Assembly (NCBI RefSeq): GCF_900497805.2
Contig: NW_020954569.1
Span: 23,560,755 to 23,624,754 of the forward strand
Origin: Vombatus ursinus
Lineage: Eukaryota > Chordata > Mammalia > Diprotodontia > Vombatidae
DNA: 64,000 bases
Direction of reading: 5' to 3'
Part shown: positions 21,245-33,062 of the stretch, in pieces
Layout: each line of letters opens with the position of its first letter
How positions within the stretch are numbered: the stretch's first letter is position 1
Program-made: the position numbers and the translations under genes
Notes under the pieces: generated by a model
Told to the model about the DNA's origin: nothing
Seen by the model: the letters and a program-made list of their open reading frames with translations, nothing else
The model's database searches: none

Positions 21245-23185
21245 TCCAGGAACTCAGGTTTACCACCAAGTCAGCTAGGGTTTCCTCTTTCTTCCAAGTA
21301 AATACACATTTACCATAAAATATGACAATTTCATCTCCCCATACTGTTAGAAGATAAGGCATCTCCCAACAATGCCATCTCTTGGTCCCCCAAGACTTTT
21401 CTGGGAAGGAGTTATTTGAACCATCTCATGAAAAAGGAACCTTACAATTGGGGAAAACCTGAGCTATTTCTCCAGGGCGTAGGGAGCCCCCTGAGGGGCA
21501 GGAACTTCAAGGCTCAAACTATTCTGCACCAAGGAAAGAATAAGGAATAGCTGACAGGGTCACCCAGGACTATGTCCAAAAGCAAACTATTCTCATCAGG
21601 TTAAGGATGACAACGACAGCAGCCTAATAGCAAGCAGCTGAACCACTGACCACAACAAAAGAAGTTAATCATAAAGATAGAAGCCCCTTAATTAAGGATT
21701 ACTTGATTAAGTAAGTCAAGGTAATAAGCATTTACTGAGCACCTACTGTGCTAAGGGCTGGGGATGCAAAGAACCTTACCCGAAAAAAAAATCCACAACA
21801 CAAATAATGAGGAGAACAACTATGTGGAGTTCAGGAATTCAAACCAATTTGGCAATACACCTGCTCTAAGACTATAGGGAAAGAAAATATCTGCCTGGCC
21901 ATCAAAAACCCTTAGCTCTAGTTTGTTCCGTCTGTGTTAGTAGTTATGCGACCTTAGATAAGTCACATGAATTAAATGGATATATAGACATAGAACCAAG
22001 GATTTTAGATTATTTGGGAAATGAATGACAATCTAGATTCTACAGAAAAAAATACTATATATTGTGAACTTTAATACCAACATATTAAATATAGTTTGCC
22101 TTTAATTAGCATTACAGTCCTTAAGATATGAGTACAAAGTCCTTAAAATACATGGTTTTGAAAAGGCAGCTTCCGTACTTTGCACAAACACCTGTGAGAG
22201 CTTAACATTTACATATTTCCTCATCACATTTTTCATAACATGGAGGTTTTTCATATATTGACTATGACTTCAAGCTATTTCCTTAAATGATCCCAATTCC
22301 CAGTTTAGAAAAAATAAAAAACTTAAAAATACTCATCCAAGCTCTGTGCTTTAAAAAGCAGTCTAAATTTGCCCAGATATTAAGCAGCAAGGTAAAATCC
22401 TGAGAATGCCACTGCTATCGAAATGCTCATGGCCCCCAGTTCTACCCAATAGACCATGCTGCCTCCACAGGACACTGAGTCCATTTTTACTCATCGGCAA
22501 CCCCCAAATGTTTAACAATAAAAATAGCTCTGATCTCAGTATTCACACATCCTATGCTATAGTTAGCCAACACACATCATATTAGATGGTAGGCTTATTT
22601 TCTTATTGCCATGATAGCCAAATGCCCCAAAAGGTAGCAAACCCCCTTGCAGCCAGCTAAGAAATTGGGACTAACATATCACTACTTATGTCAATTATTC
22701 CTAATGAGTAACATACTGGGCACATAAAAGAACAGTGGAAAGCGAGAACATGTTAATGGGTAAACTGGTATCCTAGGACTTAGCACTTTTTTAAAAAGAA
22801 GTGTTCAATTCTCTCCTAATGTGACCATTAGAGAAAGGTGAGAGTGACTTTTTCTTTTGTTTTTGTTTTTTTGTTTGTTTGTTTGTTTGTTTTTTCAGTT
22901 AAGCTGGAGGGCTGCTCTTGATTTCCTGTGCCTCTATCAAAGTCATTGAATTCAGGCCTTGTCTGATTAACTGAAGGGTGAAGTTTTAGGCGCATCTGTG
23001 TCATCCTCCAAACCACCATTGTTCATCCAACAAAGCAGGTGCAGCTAAAACATAATTAAATGGTACATTTTTGCTTTTGATTTTTACGTATGTGCCTTTG
23101 TATGAATACCAGGCTATTTTGGGTGCCTGACCTTGAGTGAAAGAAAAAATGGAAACTCTCATTTGACCTTGAAATGTTTATTATT
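21245..23185. other. Mostly single-copy-looking non-coding DNA
   Basis: An ancient mammal-wide repeat block lies at 21710-21780 and a (TTTG)n run at 22855-22895. The rest, especially 22030-22800, has no repeat core that I recognise and no coding pattern. Confidence 0.5.
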
Positions 23186-23395
23186 CATACAATTTTATAA
23201 CTAAAAGACACCTTAGAGATCATCTAATACAAACCATTTATTTTACAGGAGAAGTACAGACCTAAGGAAATAAGGTAACTTGTTTTGAAAAACTAGTGCT
23301 TAATAAAAGATTGTTGAATTGACTTACCCAAGGTCACAGGGCCAGTTAATGACAGAGCCATAATTCAAACCTAGGTCTACTAACACAATTAAGGA
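23186..23395 (-). mobile_element. MIR3-like SINE
   Basis: Reversed core acccaaggtcacagggccag and the block caccttagagatcatctaat are present. Confidence 0.6.
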
Positions 23396-23599
23396 TATTT
23401 CCACCACCACCACCCCCACCATGCTGCCTCTGTAATAAGCTACTGTGATGACCTATCCTAGTCAGCAGGGTCACAATGTCAAAGGGGAACAATGAATGAC
23501 TTGTCAAGGGAATGTGTTACTATCTACTCTGATGAGTAATCTTTTAAAATTACAACTTACAAAAATCAATTATTCGGTCAAAAAACATACCCATTAACA

Positions 23600-23852
23600 A
23601 AATAAAACATTGCTTTCTCTTTCCGACCTAGGGAAGATCTTAGCTTAAAAAGGCAAAAGTCTCCCACTGCATCTAGGGCTATCTCATGTTGTCCTGATCT
23701 ATATCTTGCCACTGGACCAGGTGGCTCTGGAGGAAAGAGTGAGGCTGGTGACCCACAACCCTGCCTCACTTAAATCCAATTCACTTGCAAGTCAAGACAT
23801 CACCTTTCGGATGTCATTGGTCCTCTTTGAGAACAAAGGATAAATAATAATG
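23600..23852 (+). mobile_element. RTE-like LINE 3' region
   Basis: The terminal block gtcattggtcctctttgag, preceded by ggtggctctggaggaaagag and tgaggctggtgacccac, matches in reverse the elements at 6028-6640 and 31190-31850. Confidence 0.6.
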
Positions 23853-25084
23853 CTTAACTACAAGCAGGAAATAATTATTTTACTACATAAGAGTATTATT
23901 TACATTCCTTTATACCATATATTCATTGATTAAATACCAGCAGCCATAAGCATTAATGAAATAGCATTTTAGAAAATTGTAATTAATAATAACAGGAAAT
24001 TCCTTTAAAATTTTTCTGTTTTTATTGTTGTTGTTACTTGTCAAGATATATAAGTGAGTAATAAACAAGAACATTTCTGTATTCTATATGTAGGGGGAGG
24101 TGTCTAAATGAAAGGAAATATACTTACTTAAAATATCCTATCTTATTCTGAGAGTTGAAAGGAACCTCAGAGGTAGACTAATCAACCAACCCCTGAGGAA
24201 GAAAGGCCCATGCAATGGCAATAACAAGTGGTCACCCTGACTGGGTTGGAAGATCTCCAGAGAAGGAGATGTCACTACATCCCGAAGCAGTCCATTGCAC
24301 TGTTGAACATCACTCATTATAGAAGTTTTTCTTTACATCAAACCTAAATCTTTTCCTAAATCTTTAAACATTTGAAGACTGCTATCATGCCCCACCCCTT
24401 CCCCAAAGCTTTCTCTTCCCATTTAAACATACCCACTTATTTCAGGCCCAGAGATCCTGTCACCATCAGTAGTACAGTGCACAGTACGTTGCAAATGCTT
24501 AAGAAATGCTTGCTGATTGACTGATCAGAGGCATGTTCCAGATCATCTATCTTTTCTAAAATGTCTCACAGAATGAACAGTGCCCCTGACTGTAATCTGA
24601 CTTTGCCATCAGACAACAAAACTGTCACGTCCTTCATTCTGATCACTGTACTCTTAACAAATGACTTTGGCTTTTGGAGTTGCCTTGTTACACTAGTGAC
24701 TCACATTCAACTTACAATATATTGAGGGCCACATATAAATATTGAATGAATTTACCTACTTGTGCCCGTATTGTACCTGTAACGTTGGTTTTAAAAAAAC
24801 TGTAGAACTTTACATTTATCCTTATTAAATTTCATCTTATTAGATTCAGTCTAAGATCATTCTAGATCCTGACTCTGAATTCTAATGTGTTTTCTATTCT
24901 TCCTAGTTTTTTGGCATCTGAAAATTTGGCAAAGATGTTTCCTATGATTCATTCAAGTCAGTAATTTTTTAAAAATGATATGAAAAAATGTTCAACAGAG
25001 AAGAATCAAGGATGGATCTTTAAGATACTTTAATAGAGCCCATCCTCCAAAGTAATATCAACCCATTAGTAATTCCATTTGACT

Positions 25085-25345
25085 AGTATTTGTTAAGTGT
25101 CTATTAATTGCTGAGCACTGTATTAGGCACTGGGAATACAGAGGCAAAAATGAAACAATCCCTGACCCAAGGGAGCTTATATTCTATTGGAAGGAATAAC
25201 AATACTTCACATTTATGTACTGTTTTAAGGTTTACTATGTTTTGTATGTTTTTTGTTTTTATATCTCTTATCTTATTTGATCCCCACAGTAACACTGTGA
25301 AGTAGATGATATTAGCCCTTGTTTATATAGATGAAGAAACAAACT
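25085..25345 (-). repeat. Ancient mammal-wide repeat block plus reversed MIR fragment
   Basis: The block ttgctgagcactgtattagg leads into gggagcttatattctattgg (plus strand). Then comes a reversed MIR with tttgatccccacagtaacac. Confidence 0.55.
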
Positions 25346-25430
25346 TGATGAATTAATGATCCATTAATAAATTATTCCTTAGGTTCATTTATTTCAATCA
25401 ACCAGTTCTAAATATACCTATCATCTAGCC

Positions 25431-25646
25431 CAATAGTGTCAAACTCAAATAGAAATGGGGACTACTAATCCATATATAAGGATCCATATGGGTTATCCAT
25501 ATTGACACAACTTTAAAACGTAATGTTATCTATGTTTAATTGCATTTTTAATTTTTTGTTAAATATTTCCCAATTACATTTTATTCAGGTTCATCTGCAC
25601 TAGAACAGCTGCATGCCACACACTGGCCACATGTTTGAAACCTCTG
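25431..25646. mobile_element. hAT-like MITE with perfect 8-bp target duplication
   Basis: The element runs from caatagtgtcaaactc to gtttgaaacctctg, with imperfect terminal inverted repeats. The octamer ATCTAGCC occurs at 25423-25430 and 25647-25654, the 8-bp duplication expected of hAT transposition. It sits inside an L3/CR1 copy whose text continues across the site. Confidence 0.9.
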
Positions 25647-25654
25647 ATCTAGCC

Positions 25655-25775
25655 CACATTTCACCATTTTGTCCACAGCAATAGAGTGAGATACTTGGCC
25701 AAAAGCTTTGCTAGAATCTAAAAACACTACGTCTCCAGAATTCCTATTTTCTACTGCTCTAGTTATACTCTCCAA
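25655..25775 (-). pseudogene. L3/CR1 reverse-transcriptase core remnant
   Basis: The minus-strand translation contains VFLDSSKAFGQVSHSIAVDK, matching the CR1-clade RT segment with consensus of the form YLDFSKAFDTVSHSILLDK. It lies directly upstream, in element orientation, of the hAT insertion. It is only a fragment of about 40 residues. Confidence 0.75.
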
Positions 25776-25994
25776 AAAGGAATTAGAGTGAGATTGATGT
25801 TACTTGTCCTTGAGGAAGTCATGACAGCTTTTAGGAATCATTGCTTCCCTTTCTACATTCTCAACCAACCAAATTCGCCAGGGGTTTCATTCAGGTTCAC
25901 TGGTCATGTTTTGTAGACTTCACAGTCAGCTTCCATTCACCCTGGGCTTTATTAGTCCCCACATTGCTCATACAGGACTTTGTCTTGCTTTTTT

Positions 25995-26480
25995 AAAAAT
26001 GTATTCTCATGATTTCAGAAAAACCTGGAAAGACTTACACGAACTAAGGCAAAGTGAAGTAAACAGAATCAGGAGAACATTATACACAGTAACAGTAATA
26101 TTGTACGATGAAGAATTGTGAATGACTTAACTATTCTCAGCAACACAATGAATCAAAACAACCCTAAAAGACTAATGATGAAGCATACTATCCGCCTCCA
26201 GAGAAAGAACTGATATTGTCTGAATACAGACTGAAATATGCTATTTTTCACTTTCTTTCACGTTTTTTCTTTTGAGTCTTCTTGTACAAAATGACTAATA
26301 TGGAAATGTTTTACATGATTGCACATGTTTAACCTATTGCTTCCCATCTCAGGGAGGAGGGAGAGATGGAGAGAAGAATAGAATTTGGAGCTCAAAACTT
26401 AAAAAAATTTTTTTTAATTGTTTTAACATGTAATTGAGGAAAAAATAAAATATATTAAATTTTTTAAAAATAAGAATTAA
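25995..26480 (+). mobile_element. L1 3' UTR and 3' end
   Basis: It follows the marsupial L1 end: gatttcagaaaaacctggaa, caggagaacattatacacag, cctccagagaaagaactgat, aatatggaaatgttttacat, then the A-rich terminus. Confidence 0.7.
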
Positions 26481-27130
26481 AAAAAAATGTACCTCTTCTT
26501 TCTGCAGAGGAAGGAGACCTAGGGGGATTGGGAAGCTTTCATGAATGAAATCCTAAAGAGATAAGCAGAAATGATGCTGATGAGGAGAAGGGAGAGCTAG
26601 CTGCCTCAAAAAGACCTTTTGACTGCCCGGGGTAATCATGGAACAACTTAGAGTTTTAAAAGATCTTTATAGAAAGTGAAAGCAATATCAGGTAACTGAA
26701 GATTAAAAATGTTAAAGCATGATATAATCCTGTGAGAACAGTGTTAGAATAACTAAAGCCTAGAATGCATTTACACAGGTGATGTATTCTAAAGACTGAA
26801 TTCTGAAAAGTATACACCATTGAACCTATGTGAAATTTCTAGCAAAATTAACAAAAGTGTAGTTAATGAGAATTTGCAAAAAAGATCATGTCTAAGCTGT
26901 TCAATGAGTAGCCAATGCTAAAAGAGATGTTTATCTCTTTTAGCGATCTCCTCCTTCTTTTTCTCTTCATCATTTTTGCTCAATATATTTTCCCAGAGGA
27001 AAAATATTTTATATGATGCTTGTTTCTAGGATACTATGCAAGAGTCTAATTAGCCCATCATGGAGCCCATCTACTCTCCCTATGCCTTTTCACAACAAAG
27101 ACGCTAAGACACAACCATATCAGCAGAGTT
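26481..27130. other. Single-copy-looking DNA with a short perfect hairpin
   Basis: No repeat core or coding pattern was recognised. A perfect 12-bp stem with a 4-base loop lies at 26917-26944 (gctaaaagagat and its reverse complement). Confidence 0.5.
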
Positions 27131-27136
27131 CATGCT

Positions 27137-27362
27137 GTGAATGTATGTCTTTCACTCAAGAATAGGGGCTGAGCCAAAATCCCTGAAGTGTGAATACCCT
27201 TTAACCCAGCTATATCTCTAGCAGGCCTAGATTCCAGAGCAATTATAGAAAGAGGAAAAGAACACTTATGTTCAAAATTATTTATAGCAGCTACTTTTTG
27301 TAGTGGCAAAGAACTAGAAATTAAGGAGGCATCCATCTATTGGGGAATGGCTGAACAAATCA
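27137..27362 (+). mobile_element. L1 3' UTR fragment
   Basis: It has taacccagctatatctctag, tatttatagcagctactttt, and atctattggggaatggctga in the L1 order. Confidence 0.7.
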
Positions 27363-27594
27363 TGAAGTTGTTTGAAGAAACTAGGAGTGTTTAGTCTGGA
27401 GAAGAGAAAACTTAAAAGGGTGATCTTAGATATTCATTGAAGGTCTTTCATATGGAAGATATTAGTATAGTGGCTTATACATTTTTTTTTAACCAGACCT
27501 GTGATTTTTCAGTGTTGGGAGCTCCTGGTGAGTTGCACTCCTTCACCAATATAGATTGGCACCTTCACTGAAAGTTAAAAACTTTGAGAATTGC

Positions 27595-27740
27595 CTAAAA
27601 CATTGAGAAGTTAAGTGACTTGACCAGGGTCACACAGCCAGCCTATGGCAGAGACCAGATTTGATCTCAGTGCTTCCTGGCTCAAAGGTCAGCTCCCCGA
27701 AATTCCTGACAACAAGCTAACTCTCACCTTACATGTAATC
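27595..27740 (-). mobile_element. MIR3-like SINE fragment
   Basis: Reversed core: ttaagtgacttgaccagggt, then cacacagccagcctatggca. An L2-like end (catttaataaatttgtgttg) follows at about 27745. Confidence 0.6.
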
Positions 27741-27884
27741 TGCATTTAATAAATTTGTGTTGAACTGAACTAAATTGTTGGTGTTGTTTGGTTTTTTTTT
27801 TTAACTTAGCACAAAAGGGCAGACCTAGAAATAAGGGATGGAATTTGCAGAGAAGTAAATTTAGGTTTTCTAACTATTTCCTAG

Positions 27885-28124
27885 GGCAGCTAGGTGGCAC
27901 AGTGGATAGAATGTTAGGCCTAGAGTCAGGAAGACCTCAGGTCAAATCCAGTCTCAGACACTTACTAGCTTTGTGACCCTAGGCAAGTTGCTTAACCCTG
28001 TTTGCCTCAGTTTACTCATCTGTAAAATGAGTTGGAGAAGGAAATGGCAAGCCATTCCAGTATCTCTGCCAAGAAAACACCAAATGGAGTCACAAGGAGT
28101 AGGATATGACTGAAATGACTAAAC
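27885..28124 (+). mobile_element. MAR1-like CORE-SINE with target duplication
   Basis: It is complete. Flanks aactatttcctag (27872-27884) and aactatctcctag (28125-28137) differ at one base. Confidence 0.92.
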
Positions 28125-28315
28125 AACTATCTCCTAGTTATTAGAACAGGGGAGAGGGAGCATGTCTTGAGAGATATTTGGCTCTCCCTCACCAGAGGTC
28201 TTCAAGCAACAGGATGACCTGTTGCCAGAGATGCCATAGATGGAATTCTTGTTCAGATACAAGTTGTATTCAGTGACATTTAAGGTCCCTTCCAGAGTAC
28301 TCCAGAGAAGGAGTA

Positions 28316-28880
28316 TTCAAATTAATGAAAATATGGAGTCCCTTCAATTATGAAACTAAGTAGTGGTGGATTCCTGAACCCGTAAGCAACAGAACTATTA
28401 GAGTTGTGAACAGATTCCCTCCATTCCAGGAGCCAGGGTAGCTACAATCGTTAAACTACACTGCACTTGGAAAATGTTCCTTGATCTCCAGAGCTCAGAA
28501 GAGACATCCATCCCTGGCACCACACTGCACCATATGAACAGGATTTGTTCATAAATCAGGGAGTGACTGTTTATACAGATTAGGTGAACAATAGCTACAC
28601 AATCTTGTTACTTAAGCTAGATACAGCCTACTCAGCAATGGGGCTAAATTAACAGCTTGTTGTTCCAGGTGTTGGACACATATTTCTTCTCTCCTCCCCA
28701 CCCCCTCTAACCCACCCCATTTAGTCCTGATTTGGGACCCACACAGTCCTTTCTCACTGGCCTATAGCTATAGACCTCAATTCCATGTCAAAACTATGTC
28801 CTGTCCATAGTCAGAAACTGATTTCCACATTGTGAGTACTTCAAAAAGAAAGTGGAATCACTGCAAAGTAGAATGAGGTA
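28316..28880. other. Unassigned non-coding DNA
   Basis: No repeat core or coding pattern was recognised. Confidence 0.4.
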
Positions 28881-29430
28881 ACCACAGACAAATCTCACTA
28901 CAAAGTAAAACAACTGCAAGGTTTCACCTCATGCCAGACAAAATGGTAAAGATGGCCAAAGAAAACCAAGGAAAAGGTTAATACTAAAAGGGCCATGGGA
29001 TAATAAACATGCTAATGCACTCTTGATGAATCTGTGAATTCATCCAACCATTCTGGAAAATAATTTGGAATTATATGAGAATAGTGACTAAACTGTCCAT
29101 CCCTTTTTGATTTAAATTTGTCCATAGCCACTACTGGGCATACAAACCCTAGAAGGTCAAAGAGAGAAAGAAAGGTCCATTAATATACTGAAATATTCAT
29201 GACATGATTCACCTTTTGTGATAGCAAAGTACAAGAAGCAAAGTGGTTGCCTATCAGTTGGAGAATGGCTGAAACAATATGAATGTAATGACCTATAATT
29301 GTGAAGTAAGAAATGACAAATTTGAGGAACTCAGAGTAATGTGGGAAGATTTGTATGAAATGATGCCAAGAGAAATAACCAGAATCAATAGAACAATATA
29401 AATGACTCCAACAAGCCTCCCTCCTAACAG
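28881..29430 (+). mobile_element. L1 3' UTR fragment
   Basis: Ordered L1 landmarks are tcatccaaccattctggaaa, agccactactgggcataca, cagttggagaatggctga and ccaagagaaataaccagaat. Confidence 0.7.
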
Positions 29431-29800
29431 ACAGGGATCTAGTTGAGGAAAATGCCTCAAATGCTGTCAGACGTAGTTACTCAGTTTTGCTTAACTTTTT
29501 TCTTTATTATAAGGGGAGGATTCAGCTCTGGAGTGAACAAAAGTAGAAATTCAGAAATTATTGTGACATAAAAACAAAAGGATTTTTTGTTGTTGTTTCT
29601 AATACCTCTAAAAAAGTTAGAACAATAATACAATAATACCTTTAAAAAGAAAAAAGAACAATTCATGTCAAACTAACTTATTTCCTTCTATGACAAGGTT
29701 ATTAGATTGGACTTTCACTCAAGTCTTACTCCGATGCTGCACTGAGGTGTGAAGATAACATTAAATTTTTTTAATTTATGGGAGAGGAATGCATGTTCTG
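29431..29800. other. Unassigned AT-rich DNA
   Basis: Nothing recognisable. Confidence 0.4.
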
Positions 29801-30125
29801 ATACGCCCTACCAAACCGCAAAGCTTCTGAATGGGAGCCTCAGTCCTGTATCACCAACTGCCTCCTTGACATTTCTACCTGGCTGTCCCATAGGCATATC
29901 AAACTCAATACACTTAAGATAGAACATACCTTTGCTACTAAACCTACCCCTCTTCCTAACTTTGGCATTTCTCTCAAGGATAACACCTATCCAGGTTCAC
30001 AAGATAGTGGTCAATCTTGATTCTTCATTGTCTCTTGCCTCCCAAAGAGAATCAATTGCAGAATTTTGTCAATTCCACCTGGTGATAATACTCCTATCTA
30101 CTTCATTCCCCTGAACCTTCTCCCA
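29801..30125 (+). mobile_element. L2 LINE fragment
   Basis: It reads catttctacctggctgtccc, ataggcatatcaaactcaat and tcaatcttgattcttcattg, as in the distal L2 coding region. No frame survives. Confidence 0.65.
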
Positions 30126-30499
30126 CCTACCCTAGGGCAAAATGGATTAGTTTTCCTTAAAGGACAACAAAGTTGTCCCCAAGACCTGATTGGCCCTGAT
30201 TTCCCTTGATTCAGCTTCCTAGTAGTATCTGGCTATATTGACTTAGCTTCCTGATCACTTAAAACAAAACAAAAAAAAATCTCATATTTTACAAATATTT
30301 TTACACATTTTATATAAATGTGGAGTTTGGGCCCATTCAAATTGGTTAATGTCATCGTACCCTGCCCTGATGAACAAGAAGGGGGAGGAGGAACAGATCT
30401 GTAGAAGTTAAATGCCACAGTATTCTTAGCATATCTCTCTGAATCTAGTCCAATCCATCCTCACACAACTGCTAAACTAAAATTGTGGACTTGTGGTTG

Positions 30500-30800
30500 A
30501 GATGGCCATTTAATAGGTTATAAAGTTGGGGTCAGTATCAGAGAAAGGAATACAGCATATGCAAGATATGTTAGAAAGGTAAAATGAATAGAGTGAAGTC
30601 AAGAATGACTGGGTTGTGAGCCTGAGTGACTGGGAGAAAGGTAATAGAGAAATCAGAAAGAGAGATAAGTTTGGGAGAAAAGGCGAGGAGGGTTGAAAGA
30701 TAATGAGTTCATTTTGGATGTGTTGAATTTAAGATGTCTATGGGACATTCAGTTTGAGCTGTCTAATAGGCATTTGGAAATTAAACATCAGGAAAGCGGT
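30500..30800 (+). repeat. Ancient mammal-wide interspersed repeat
   Basis: It contains tgagttcattttggatgtgt and agatgtctatgggacattc, typical of the later part of the repeat at 58335-59700. Confidence 0.5.
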
Positions 30801-30974
30801 TAGAGTTGGGCAAGTGGATTTGACAAGTCAAATGAATAAACGTGATATATGAATCAATAGGAATTGCCAAGATTACCAAGTGAAATCATATTTATCTGTG
30901 TTTGTTTTATCTATCTAGTCCCTAAGCTCTAGGAGAGAGAGCAAGGAAACTGAGTTCATCAGAACATAGCACAT

Positions 30975-31185
30975 AGACCGCTGGGCTTGGAGTCAGGAGG
31001 ATCTGAGCTTGAAACCTGCTTCAGACACTTTACCAGACATTACAAGTGTAGTCAAGTCACTTAACCTCTCTTTGCCTCAGTTTCCTAATCTGTAAAATAA
31101 AGATGATAATAGCAGCATAATACAGATAATACAGGTAAAGAGCTTTGCAAATTTCAAAGTGCTACATAAATGCTATTATTATTGT
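30975..31185 (+). mobile_element. MIR/THER1-like SINE
   Basis: It has ctgggcttggagtcaggagg, the CORE tttgcctcagtttcctaatc, and an L2-type tail. Confidence 0.75.
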
Positions 31186-31189
31186 TATG

Positions 31190-31850
31190 TTATGTTATTG
31201 TCCTTCATTTTAGAAGAGGACCAAAATGACATCGCTATGTTAGAGTCAAATTTTAGGTTGATCAGACCAATACAAGCTCCCAACATTCTACCACACATGC
31301 GACACAAATAGTCCTTGTGAACCTTTGGGGTGGATTCTTTAAGGGTGCGTATCTTGTGTTTCTCTCGAGTTACCTCAATTCTGCTTTGCTCATAGAGGAC
31401 AGCACCTTTTCTGATGTGGGCACACCATGCTGAGTGGTCCTGTGCCGGTGTCTCCCATGTCACACAATCAATTCCAAAATTCTTAAGACAGACCTTGAGA
31501 GTACCCTTGTATTGCTTCTGACCACCGTGTGAACGTTTGCCCTTTGTGAGTTATCCATAAAATGGCAAGCGTACGTTATACATTCAAACAATGTGGCCAG
31601 CCCATTGGAGTGGTGCTCTCTGAAGCAGAGTTTGAATGCTTGGCAGTTTAGCTCGAGAAAGGACCACAGTGCTGGTATCTTATCCTGCCAGGTGATCTTC
31701 AGAATCTTCCTAAGACGATTCAAATGGAAGCAATTCAGTTTCCTGGCATGACGCTGATGGATCGTCCAGGTTTCACAGGCTGACGATAACTGGGTCAGCA
31801 CAACGGCTCTGCAGATCTTCAGTTTGGTAGTCAGTCAAATGCCAGGAAAA
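31190..31850 (-). pseudogene. Non-LTR retrotransposon RT C-terminus and 3' end, decayed
   Basis: Minus-strand frames at 31460-31801 and 31185-31463 give RT C-terminal text: SACETWTIHQRHARKLNCFH, LRKILKITWQDKIPALW, then TWETPAQDHSAWCAHIRKGA and a Cys-rich tail (YLCRMCGRMLGACIGL) like the terminal CCHH-type finger of these elements. The two frames meet near 31460, so a frameshift separates them. Segments in between are worn away relative to the family. The element end (cattttagaagaggaccaaa on the plus strand) is shared with 6028 and 23850. The clade (RTE, R4 or a relative) is not settled. It is not functional. Confidence 0.75.
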
Positions 31851-31854
31851 CTGA

Positions 31855-31965
31855 ACTGAATTATAAGGGTAGGAATTGTATCTTAATTAAACTTTTTATC
31901 TCTCTGTGCTTGGAAGAATGCTCTACACTTAGTAGGTACTTAATAAACACTTATAGAATACTGCA
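31855..31965 (+). repeat. L2-like 3' end
   Basis: The tail wording acacttagtaggtacttaat is typical of L2 ends. Confidence 0.5.
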
Positions 31966-32004
31966 TTCTGCTAAGATTACAAAGAGGCATATTTCAGCTT
32001 GATA

Positions 32005-32180
32005 ATCTTCATAATGATTAGTGCTATCCAGAAATGAAAAGGTCAGCCTCCAGAAGTAGTGACTTCCCCATCACTAATGGTCTTCAAGCCATGGCTGGAT
32101 TATCAGTTGTAGAGATTCCTGAATAGTAAAGACTGGACCACTTGATCTCTGAGATTCCATTTAACTCAAAGGTTTTGTTA
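32005..32180 (+). mobile_element. L3/CR1 3' end fragment
   Basis: It has atcactaatggtcttcaagc and gaccacttgatctctgagat. Confidence 0.55.
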
Positions 32181-32294
32181 TTCCATCCTACAATAAATAT
32201 CCCCCAGCAACTCTTTATGAGTTATTTTTTTCCAGGCACTTTTGGTCTACCTAGACAAATTCTCCCAACAGATATTCTCTCCTTTTAAATCATA

Positions 32295-32455
32295 GAAATG
32301 GAATTTTACAGGCAGAAGAATCCTTGGAAATTGTCTAGTCCAACCAAGTCATTTTATATATAAAGAAGCGAAGGACCACCGAGGTTAAGTGATTTTCTCA
32401 AGGTCCTATACCAGATTGAGCACAATATTGGGATTAGAATTCAAATGGAACCCAT
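32295..32455 (-). mobile_element. MIR3-like SINE
   Basis: Reversed core: ttggaaattgtctagtccaa, then gaggttaagtgattttctca. Confidence 0.6.
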
Positions 32456-32459
32456 GTTT

Positions 32460-32640
32460 GTGCCTTTCCCTCTAATAACAACTCACATTGATATATAATG
32501 CTTTAAGATTTACAAAACACTTTCCTTGCAAAAACTCTGTGAGGTAAATAGTGATAACAATAACAATAACATCTCATTTATATGCTGCTTGAAGTTTTGC
32601 AAAGAACTTTTCTTATAGTATCTCATTTCACCAACCATCC
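32460..32640 (-). mobile_element. MIR 3' fragments (two in tandem)
   Basis: The MIR tail appears twice: tatataatgctttaagattt and ttgcaaagaacttttcttat, each with an ATAA-rich end. Confidence 0.55.
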
Positions 32641-32649
32641 TGATCCACA

Positions 32650-32845
32650 CAGAAGATGGGTTTTCTTCCCATCCCTCCTCCCCTCTGTTCTCTTATTTTT
32701 AGTTTCCTTTTGTATGTTGTCTTCTCCTGTTAGAATGATGGGTCCTTGAGGGAAGGAATTGTCTTATTTATTTATATGTGTATCCCCAAAGCTTAGCACA
32801 ATGCCCCACATGTATTAAGTACTTAATAAATGCTTCACCTAGCAA
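32650..32845 (+). repeat. L2-like 3' end
   Basis: It has gggtccttgagggaaggaat, then gcttagcacaatgccccac and cttaataaatgcttcacc. Confidence 0.65.
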
Positions 32846-32849
32846 TAAT

Positions 32850-33062
32850 AATATTGATAATAGTGTTTATTTAGAACTTCAAGGTTCGCAAAGCACTCTA
32901 CAAATATAATCTCATTTTATCCTCACAATCCTGGTGCTATTTTTATCTCTGTCTTACAGATGAGGAAACTGAGGCAAACAGGCTAAACCCAGGGTCAAAA
33001 AAATGATATAAATGTAGGTCTCCCTGACTCCAGGTCCAGGACTCCATCCGCTAGTCCCTCTA
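32850..33062 (-). mobile_element. MIR/THER1-like SINE
   Basis: Reversed tail (cgcaaagcactctacaaata) and core (ttacagatgaggaaactgag) are clear. The 5' head runs into simple sequence. Confidence 0.75.

Larger units (their letters stand above)
24140..25870 (-). mobile_element. L3/CR1 LINE fragment, interrupted several times
   Basis: Landmarks follow L3/CR1 in reverse for 1.7 kb: aggaacctcagaggtagac, tacatcaaacctaaatcttt, catttgaagactgctatcat, ctttacatttatccttatta, then the RT core. Insertions within it are an L2-like tail (24471-24520), an ancient repeat plus MIR (25085-25345) and a hAT MITE (25431-25646). Confidence 0.75.
27363..28315 (+). mobile_element. L3/CR1 3' region, split by two SINEs
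   Basis: The left part (27363-27470: tgtttagtctggagaagaga) and right part (28150-28310: caccagaggtcttcaagcaa; ttaaggtcccttccag) are the plus-strand L3/CR1 3' UTR. Confidence 0.6.
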
